Positions 1 through 8,838 of a DNA stretch of 22,433 bases are shown in pieces. The notes under the pieces are model-generated. The model searched no databases and was not told the origin of the DNA. It saw only the letters and a list, made by a program, of their open reading frames with translations. A program made the position numbers and the translations under genes. This DNA is from Candidatus Cloacimonadota bacterium (GTDB taxonomy: Bacteria > Cloacimonadota > Cloacimonadia > Cloacimonadales > Cloacimonadaceae). The stretch lies in assembly GCA_028681035.1 (NCBI GenBank), contig JAQUJJ010000056.1, forward strand, positions 1-22,433, given 5' to 3'. The first letter of the stretch is position 1, and each line of letters opens with the position of its first letter.

Positions 1-123
1 CATCTTACTCTTTATTGGACAGTTAATTAAGCAGACTGGCTCCGGCAATCGGAACAGGTGGCTCTATTTTTCAGAGAAGTGGCTCTCATCAAGCGGAACA
101 GGTGGCTCAGTTGATCCGGAATA
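1..123. mobile_element. Possible end of an IS21-type insertion element abutting the array
   Basis: This stretch lies left of the first CRISPR repeat and holds no supportable gene. It carries repeated motifs of the form CGGAACAGGTGGCTC (50-64 and 94-108), partial copies containing TGGCTC at 38-43 and 79-84, and a final TTGATCCGGAATACCCA at 111-127. From general knowledge, IS21-family elements have multiple repeated sequences in their termini, and repeats of the GGAACAGGTGGCTC / CCGGAAT type look like such ends. The far left could be the tail of a transposition gene (one frame ends in a stop near 24-26), but it is too short to assign. The element would end at about 127, replacing the first four bases of the terminal repeat. 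The family assignment is from recall of sequence style, not from a search. Confidence 0.35.
50..108 (+). repeat. 15-bp direct repeat pair (50-64, 94-108)
   Basis: The sequence CGGAACAGGTGGCTC occurs identically at 50-64 and 94-108, with start-to-start spacing of 44 bp. A shorter related copy (GTGGCTCTC) lies between them at 78-86. This is seen directly. It is unrelated to the CRISPR repeat and is most easily explained as repeated transposase-binding sites at the end of an insertion element. Confidence 0.8.
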
Positions 124-161
124 CCCACAACCCTTGTTTTAATGGATTCATGGATAAAGAC
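124..161 (-). repeat. Terminal (oldest) repeat, first four + strand bases replaced
   Basis: This copy matches the consensus from CAACCCTTG to AAAGAC, but its first four + strand positions read CCCA instead of GTTT. In crRNA sense the missing bases are the last four of the handle (GAAAC is lost). A degenerate trailer-end repeat is normal in CRISPR arrays. Here the match is perfect right up to an abrupt break, and the replacing bases continue an IS-like sequence, so truncation by an insertion is an alternative to slow decay. Confidence 0.9.
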
Positions 162-604
162 TGTATATAGAAACATTAACAATAACAAAGGAGAACGTTT
201 CAACCCTTGTTTTAATGGATTCATGGATAAAGACAAAAACAATGACAATATCGGGGCCATCGAGAGATGGGTTTCAACCCTTGTTTTAATGGATTCATGG
301 ATAAAGACGCAAAGTTCAACCTGCTCTTCATTGAGCATATCCCGTTTCAACCCTTGTTTTAATGGATTCATGGATAAAGACGGCTCGCCTACTTGTCTTT
401 GATTTATTTTTTACACATGTTTCAACCCTTGTTTTAATGGATTCATGGATAAAGACGCGTCATTGCTGGGCTAAGGGATTTGCTCCCTCTGACGTTTCAA
501 CCCTTGTTTTAATGGATTCATGGATAAAGACCTCCTGGGCACATAACTTTTACGTTCCCAGAAAAAGTTTCAACCCTTGTTTTAATGGATTCATGGATAA
601 AGAC

Positions 605-3600
605 GGCAAACCGGTTGCGGCTTGCCCTGACATCGGCGGGTTTCAACCCTTGTTTTAATGGATTCATGGATAAAGACCGCAACCGGTTTGCCGCCGATGT
701 CAGGGCAAGCCGGTTTCAACCCTTGTTTTAATGGATTCATGGATAAAGACAGGAGGATAACATGAAAAATACACAAGAATTGAACAGTTTCAACCCTTGT
801 TTTAATGGATTCATGGATAAAGACTTGCCTTCGTGGCACATCTCTGCGCCACAGTTTTCGGTTTCAACCCTTGTTTTAATGGATTCATGGATAAAGACTG
901 CAAACCGGTCGCGGCTGGCAAGCCACATCATTGGTTTCAACCCTTGTTTTAATGGATTCATGGATAAAGACAACGTTCATGGGACAAAGTCACCATCCCA
1001 AAAACTGGTTTCAACCCTTGTTTTAATGGATTCATGGATAAAGACACCGGTCTATGGGCGGCTGGCAAGCCACATCATTGGTTTCAACCCTTGTTTTAAT
1101 GGATTCATGGATAAAGACTGTGGCTTTCCCTTTCTGGTCTTTCCGCGATGGGGAGTTTCAACCCTTGTTTTAATGGATTCATGGATAAAGACTGTCATGG
1201 CCAGGACTACCGGTTTGTCGCCGATGTGTTTCAACCCTTGTTTTAATGGATTCATGGATAAAGACAACTGTATGCATCTTATAGAAACGGCTCAAACCGT
1301 GTTTCAACCCTTGTTTTAATGGATTCATGGATAAAGACGAAGGAGGAGAAATGACACAGATTAAAAACTTACTGTTTCAACCCTTGTTTTAATGGATTCA
1401 TGGATAAAGACTTGTTGGAGGCGGGAAATCATTTCCTTCAAGTCTCGTTTCAACCCTTGTTTTAATGGATTCATGGATAAAGACTCAAGTGCGGCAAACC
1501 GGTAGTCCTGGCGAGCCGGTGTTTCAACCCTTGTTTTAATGGATTCATGGATAAAGACCTGGTCATTTTACACCGACATGGTAATAACTTATTGGTTTCA
1601 ACCCTTGTTTTAATGGATTCATGGATAAAGACCCCGGTTGCGGCTTGCCCTTGCTATGACATCGGCGGGTTTCAACCCTTGTTTTAATGGATTCATGGAT
1701 AAAGACGAAAACTGAAAGAAAAGGAGGCTCATTATGAGCTAGTTTCAACCCTTGTTTTAATGGATTCATGGATAAAGACGGTTGCTGAAGTCCCGCTCGG
1801 GGCCATCGAGAGATGGGTTTCAACCCTTGTTTTAATGGATTCATGGATAAAGACCTCAGGACGTGTGAATTTTGTTAAACTTCTATAGAAAGTTTCAACC
1901 CTTGTTTTAATGGATTCATGGATAAAGACCCGGTTTGCCGCCCATAGTGTGGTTTGTCGCCGATGTGTTTCAACCCTTGTTTTAATGGATTCATGGATAA
2001 AGACCAAACCGGTTTATGGGCGGCTGGCCGGTAGTCCTGGGTTTCAACCCTTGTTTTAATGGATTCATGGATAAAGACCGACCGGTTTGCCAAGATGTCA
2101 TAGATGTCATGGCGTTTCAACCCTTGTTTTAATGGATTCATGGATAAAGACATTGCACCGGTGCCGCCGAATGCGCGATTTCCAAGGAGTTTCAACCCTT
2201 GTTTTAATGGATTCATGGATAAAGACCGTCCTGACGAGCCGGTTTATGGGCGGCTGGCACAGGGTTTCAACCCTTGTTTTAATGGATTCATGGATAAAGA
2301 CAGTGTGAATTGACTTGAGATGGCTTGTCATTTCTTGCGTTTCAACCCTTGTTTTAATGGATTCATGGATAAAGACGCAGTCCAAGAAGCATATGAAAGT
2401 TTCCTAAATGGAGTTTCAACCCTTGTTTTAATGGATTCATGGATAAAGACTATGATTTTCAAGCACACGATGCCGTTGTCTGTCAGTTTCAACCCTTGTT
2501 TTAATGGATTCATGGATAAAGACCAATAATTTCGGTCTGTCATTTTGGCAAGAAATGAGTTTCAACCCTTGTTTTAATGGATTCATGGATAAAGACCCGG
2601 TTGCGGCTGGCCGGTAGTCCTGGCGAGCCGGTCGTTTCAACCCTTGTTTTAATGGATTCATGGATAAAGACGATGTTCGCGGATGCGAACGTTCATGGAC
2701 CAAGGTCGTTTCAACCCTTGTTTTAATGGATTCATGGATAAAGACAAGTGCGGCAAACCGGTTGCGGCTGGCGAGCCGGTGTTTCAACCCTTGTTTTAAT
2801 GGATTCATGGATAAAGACTTTGACGTAAAAGCATATGAAGCCAGTTTAGAAGCTGTTTCAACCCTTGTTTTAATGGATTCATGGATAAAGACGCACACAA
2901 TCATCCCGCTGCTGAATTCAGTACACAGTTTCAACCCTTGTTTTAATGGATTCATGGATAAAGACGCCAGCCGCCATAGACCGGTTCGTCGGGATACTGG
3001 CGTTTCAACCCTTGTTTTAATGGATTCATGGATAAAGACCCAGCCGCCATAGACCGGTTCGTCGGGATACCGGCGTTTCAACCCTTGTTTTAATGGATTC
3101 ATGGATAAAGACGGCCAGCCGCCATAGACCGGTTCGTCGGGATACCGGCGTTTCAACCCTTGTTTTAATGGATTCATGGATAAAGACAGTAATACCATCG
3201 GTTCTGTGGCTTGGTATTCTGGGTTTCAACCCTTGTTTTAATGGATTCATGGATAAAGACGGAAATCATGAACACCCTCGGGGTGACCCGATGGAGTTTC
3301 AACCCTTGTTTTAATGGATTCATGGATAAAGACCTGGCCATGACATCCATGACATCTATGACATCATTGGTTTCAACCCTTGTTTTAATGGATTCATGGA
3401 TAAAGACATGGGCGGCTGGCCGGTTGTGGCCGACGAGCCGCGTGTTTCAACCCTTGTTTTAATGGATTCATGGATAAAGACACCCCGAGCGGGGCTTCGG
3501 CAAATGCCCAGATATAAGTTTCAACCCTTGTTTTAATGGATTCATGGATAAAGACAGCTCGCGATGACGCGGGCGGCAGCAGCTACAGCAGGGTTTCAAC

Positions 3601-3741
3601 CCTTGTTTTAATGGATTCATGGATAAAGACTCCCAGAGAGAGCAGTTTATAGTCTTGCTCAGGACGTTTCAACCCTTGTTTTAATGGATTCATGGATAAA
3701 GACTCTATGGCGGCTGGCCGGTTGCGGCCGACGAGCCGCGT
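605..3741. other. Family of about 19 related GC-rich spacers from one repetitive target
   Basis: Spacers at 605-639, 678-712, 899-933, 1046-1080, 1193-1227, 1485-1520, 1633-1668, 1930-1966, 2005-2040, 2079-2113, 2227-2263, 2597-2633, 2746-2780, 2966-3001, 3040-3074, 3113-3149, 3334-3369, 3408-3443 and 3704-3741 are mosaics of a few modules. These are CAAACCGGTTGCGGC, ACCGGTTTATGGGCGGCTGGC-type segments, GGTAGTCCTGGC, GAGCCGGT, and runs of GATGTCAT(A/G). Modules occur in both orientations. They look like samples of one tandem or dispersed repeat family. Whether that family lies in a phage, a plasmid or the host chromosome cannot be told here. Confidence 0.85.
2966..3149. other. Three consecutive near-identical spacers
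   Basis: Spacers 2966-3001, 3040-3074 and 3113-3149 share a core from CCAGCCGCCATAGACC to GTCGGGATAC. The first differs from the others at one base near its right end (CTGGC versus CCGGC). All three have the same right boundary, and their left boundary varies over two bases. A fixed PAM-side end with a variable distal end is what separate acquisitions from nearly identical protospacers would give, rather than duplication of an array unit. Confidence 0.9.
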
Positions 3742-6700
3742 GTTTCAACCCTTGTTTTAATGGATTCATGGATAAAGACGTTAAGGTTTCACGATATTGA
3801 ATATAATGTTATGAGGTTTCAACCCTTGTTTTAATGGATTCATGGATAAAGACACTGCAAATCTGTTGGGAGTAATCCCGTTGCTGGTTGTTTCAACCCT
3901 TGTTTTAATGGATTCATGGATAAAGACGTCAGTCAGATGTTCGCGGATGCGGACATTTATGAGCGTTTCAACCCTTGTTTTAATGGATTCATGGATAAAT
4001 GCAGAGAATCGAACTCCCATGTGGAGCAATGGCATCGAGTTTCAACCCTTGTTTTAATGGATTCATGGATAAATGCAGTTCAAGTCCATCAGGGCGAAGA
4101 TTAAGAAGTCAGGTTTCAACCCTTGTTTTAATGGATTCATGGATAAATGCATCAAGGCAGCACGGTTATCCGATGCCTTGTTTGTGGTGTTTCAACCCTT
4201 GTTTTAATGGATTCATGGATAAATGCCGGGAAAAGGTTTCTTGCTATCGACGAGATGTTCAGTTTCAACCCTTGTTTTAATGGATTCATGGATAAATGCC
4301 CTTCTTTTGGCTCGTATTTTGCCCCACATACGGGGGTTTCAACCCTTGTTTTAATGGATTCATGGATAAATGCACGAACTGCGGAATGACGAGAGGGTGA
4401 TTGCCCTTGGTTTCAACCCTTGTTTTAATGGATTCATGGATAAATGCAAATCCACCTAATCATATCTTTGCGAAGATAATCCAGTTTCAACCCTTGTTTT
4501 AATGGATTCATGGATAAATGCAACTTGACGAAGACGATCTTTGCCTTGAGTGCGCAGGTTTCAACCCTTGTTTTAATGGATTCATGGATAAATGCGGCTT
4601 TTATTACTGGGAAAAGAATGTCCCTCTCATGTTTCAACCCTTGTTTTAATGGATTCATGGATAAATGCTCGGCTGGAACGAGCCCTTCTGTTCGTGGACA
4701 GGGCGGGTTTCAACCCTTGTTTTAATGGATTCATGGATAAATGCAGCAGTGTTTTTCAAGCTGTGCCGGTTGGCACAATGTTTCAACCCTTGTTTTAATG
4801 GATTCATGGATAAATGCGGGGCAAATGGTGAGCGACGAGGTTATTTTTTTTGGTTTCAACCCTTGTTTTAATGGATTCATGGATAAATGCTGGGAAGGTG
4901 ATTGTTATCACCTCGAATCATGGGTAGTTTCAACCCTTGTTTTAATGGATTCATGGATAAATGCTCCAGTTTACACTATTGAGATGAACGAGGATGCCAG
5001 TTTCAACCCTTGTTTTAATGGATTCATGGATAAATGCGAATGTTATGAAAAAGACACTTATCCCAATCAAGGGTTTCAACCCTTGTTTTAATGGATTCAT
5101 GGATAAATGCAGATTTTGACATTACCTTCCATTACCTTGATTGGGAGTTTCAACCCTTGTTTTAATGGATTCATGGATAAATGCTCGCTGTCAAGTAGCC
5201 AGTCCAATACTGGATAGCGCGTTTCAACCCTTGTTTTAATGGATTCATGGATAAATGCTGTTACTCGGGAAAGGTCTTGCCGTGCGGGTTCAGGAGTTTC
5301 AACCCTTGTTTTAATGGATTCATGGATAAATGCAAATCCAAGGAGCGACACGCCATGCCGCGCTAGACGTTTCAACCCTTGTTTTAATGGATTCATGGAT
5401 AAATGCAAAAGCGGACGCATATGATGAAATGGTAGATCGCGGTTTCAACCCTTGTTTTAATGGATTCATGGATAAATGCTATAATCCACCTTCGTCGCGG
5501 CAGACTTGCCGCAAGTTTCAACCCTTGTTTTAATGGATTCATGGATAAATGCGGCAAGGCGCTTCCAATCTCGTCAAAGAGACTGTTGAGTTTCAACCCT
5601 TGTTTTAATGGATTCATGGATAAATGCCTTGCTTTCATCGTTTCTCCCGTGAAAGCTGTCGGGAGTTTCAACCCTTGTTTTAATGGATTCATGGATAAAT
5701 GCATGAACACCTTGGCAAGCCATGTCCAATCTGTGGATAGTTTCAACCCTTGTTTTAATGGATTCATGGATAAATGCTCTGAGCGCGACCGACGGGACAC
5801 TTGTCAGAAAAATGTTTCAACCCTTGTTTTAATGGATTCATGGATAAATGCCAGGCTTGAGCTCGTCGCAGGTATGGCATCTACCATGTTTCAACCCTTG
5901 TTTTAATGGATTCATGGATAAATGCCCATAGCTCCTACCGGCTTCGACCAGTTGGAAGCTGGGTTTCAACCCTTGTTTTAATGGATTCATGGATAAATGC
6001 CTACAGCGAGCCATGCTATGCGCTTTGATTTTTTCGGTTTCAACCCTTGTTTTAATGGATTCATGGATAAATGCGCTCTTGCGGCGCATTCCGGGCATAG
6101 ATCGTCTTCATGTTTCAACCCTTGTTTTAATGGATTCATGGATAAATGCATCAGAACTTACAATCAAAACCGAACAGGGTCAAGGTTTCAACCCTTGTTT
6201 TAATGGATTCATGGATAAATGCGGCAGAGATTGAGGTCATGCCAAATAGGGTGACGTGTTTCAACCCTTGTTTTAATGGATTCATGGATAAATGCGGTTC
6301 TCCCGTGCAGAGCGGTCTTGCGGAGTGCTAGTTTCAACCCTTGTTTTAATGGATTCATGGATAAATGCAGAAGAATAAGGGCTCTGCCCTTTCCTTCGTT
6401 CGAGGTTTCAACCCTTGTTTTAATGGATTCATGGATAAATGCATGAGCATTAATTAGATGACTCTGATTTGCGAGGGGTTTCAACCCTTGTTTTAATGGA
6501 TTCATGGATAAATGCCCGCAATCCTGCCGATGTGCTGTTTGTGATATCGGGTTTCAACCCTTGTTTTAATGGATTCATGGATAAATGCAAAATCTGCCAA
6601 TTCACAAGTATAGCCATTTTTAGAGTTTCAACCCTTGTTTTAATGGATTCATGGATAAATGCGCTGTGTGGGTCTTTGGGTTGGGGGAACAGCTTCTTAG

Positions 6701-7552
6701 TTTCAACCCTTGTTTTAATGGATTCATGGATAAATGCTGCACTCGTTAATGAGTGCAATGATAATTTCTCTTGGTTTCAACCCTTGTTTTAATGGATTCA
6801 TGGATAAATGCGCTGGACACAGAGAAAGATGAATCTGTTATGGTTTTGTTTCAACCCTTGTTTTAATGGATTCATGGATAAATGCGGTGAATTATACGGA
6901 GGGGTTCAGCGAAAAGGAGCTGTTTCAACCCTTGTTTTAATGGATTCATGGATAAATGCTCGTAACGGTTTCATTTGTGCGAGTCATATTGATTGGTTTC
7001 AACCCTTGTTTTAATGGATTCATGGATAAATGCCCGATACATTTCCTCAGTCCAGCCTTCTTGCAATTGAGTTTCAACCCTTGTTTTAATGGATTCATGG
7101 ATAAATGCACCAGCATGCTTACATTGAGTCATGCTCGAACGTTGTTTCAACCCTTGTTTTAATGGATTCATGGATAAATGCCATCGCTATCAAACGGCTT
7201 CAAGTTATCAGAAGCCATGTTTCAACCCTTGTTTTAATGGATTCATGGATAAATGCAGACGACCTCATCGTCTTGAGAGATGATGAATCTTGGTTTCAAC
7301 CCTTGTTTTAATGGATTCATGGATAAATGCCCCATCGGGAAAACAGTGGAGTTCCCAGTGAATGGAGTTTCAACCCTTGTTTTAATGGATTCATGGATAA
7401 ATGCCCAGACAATTATTCATCTGGGGCATATTCAATTCTGTTTCAACCCTTGTTTTAATGGATTCATGGATAAATGCAATAGATTTGGCGACCGAATCTT
7501 TTGACCTCGCTCATGTTTCAACCCTTGTTTTAATGGATTCATGGATAAATGC

Positions 7553-7883
7553 TCAGAAGCCATCAAAATTCAAGTTCAATACATTCAGGTTTCAACCCTT
7601 GTTTTAATGGATTCATGGATAAATGCCCAATCTGCAAGAAGCCAATTTGCAGAGTGCCAATCGTTTCAACCCTTGTTTTAATGGATTCATGGATAAATGC
7701 AAACTCCCAGATTGGATGCCAATAGAGGTCGTCGGGTTTCAACCCTTGTTTTAATGGATTCATGGATAAATGCTCTTGGCTGGAGCCCGTTTTCGTGCAT
7801 GTATCCAGGGTTTCAACCCTTGTTTTAATGGATTCATGGATAAATGCTCAGAAGCCATCAAAATTCAAGTTCAATACATTCAG
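7553..7883. other. Exactly duplicated spacer (7553-7588 = 7848-7883)
   Basis: The 36-bp spacer starting TCAGAAGCCATC and ending ATACATTCAG occurs twice. Three different spacers lie between the copies (7627-7662, 7701-7735, 7774-7809). Because the spacers between are not repeated, a simple tandem duplication of an array segment does not explain it. Repeated acquisition of the same protospacer, or a duplication followed by loss, would. Confidence 0.95.
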
Positions 7884-8838
7884 GTTTCAACCCTTGTTTT
7901 AATGGATTCATGGATAAATGCTATATATGTACAAGATAATCAATGCCGGTATTTTGTGTTTCAACCCTTGTTTTAATGGATTCATGGATAAATGCCTTGC
8001 CTCTTGCTTCGGGAAAGTATGACTGCCAAGTTTCAACCCTTGTTTTAATGGATTCATGGATAAATGCGGAAAGGTGATTGTTATCACCTCGAATCATGGG
8101 TAGTTTCAACCCTTGTTTTAATGGATTCATGGATAAATGCCAAGAAGATAGTCAGACTCTAAGCCGGTGTCACCAGTTTCAACCCTTGTTTTAATGGATT
8201 CATGGATAAATGCGGCATCCCATGCGGTTTTTCTTTGTGAACATCTCGTGTTTCAACCCTTGTTTTAATGGATTCATGGATAAATGCGACCTCCGTGGCG
8301 CAGACCTGCAATGGTGTATCCTAGTTTCAACCCTTGTTTTAATGGATTCATGGATAAATGCCCATGCCATTTTAGGAGGTGATGATGAACGATCTTGGTT
8401 TCAACCCTTGTTTTAATGGATTCATGGATAAATGCCGGTCAAGCTTATCCTGTTTTCTCATCTCGTTATGTTTCAACCCTTGTTTTAATGGATTCATGGA
8501 TAAATGCGATGTTCTTTATTGATTATCTCAGGAAAGATGTTGCTGTTTCAACCCTTGTTTTAATGGATTCATGGATAAATGCAAAGAATGAAAGTTACAC
8601 TATCGACAGAAGGCGGAGTTTCAACCCTTGTTTTAATGGATTCATGGATAAATGCGCTTATGCTGAGAAAATAAAACATCCTGAGGAGGAGTTTCAACCC
8701 TTGTTTTAATGGATTCATGGATAAATGCAGCTCTGTCAGTTCGGGGATTGGTATGAGTCTGACGGTTTCAACCCTTGTTTTAATGGATTCATGGATAAAT
8801 GCGGGTGCCAATTTGCAGGGGGCTAACCTCCAAGAGGC
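7627..8838 (+). other. Spacers from pentapeptide-repeat coding sequence
   Basis: Three block 2 spacers translate on the + strand to A(D/N)LxX-type pentapeptide repeats: 7627-7662 (NLQEANLQSAN), 8288-8323 (DLRGADLQW) and 8803-8838 (GANLQGANLQEA). Pentapeptide-repeat proteins form right-handed quadrilateral helices and occur on phages, plasmids and chromosomes. This identifies the kind of gene targeted, not its location. A possible fourth, on the opposite strand at 10795-10829, is weaker. Confidence 0.7.

Larger units (their letters stand above)
124..3927 (-). repeat. Array block 1 (oldest): 52 repeats ending AAAGAC
   Basis: Repeats 1-52 counted from the left all end in GAC on the + strand. 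Their 51 internal spacers include about 19 built from shared GC-rich modules such as CCGGTTTGCCGCC, GGCGGCTGGC, GAGCCGGT and GATGTCAT. The block ends abruptly: repeat 52 (3890-3927) ends GAC and repeat 53 (3965-4002) ends TGC, with no mixed repeats at the border. Confidence 0.97.

Noticed and set aside
6738..6757. Palindrome TGCACTC-GTTAAT-GAGTGCA in a spacer as a regulatory site of the array
   Set aside because: It lies in a single spacer and was captured from the target, so it says nothing about array regulation.
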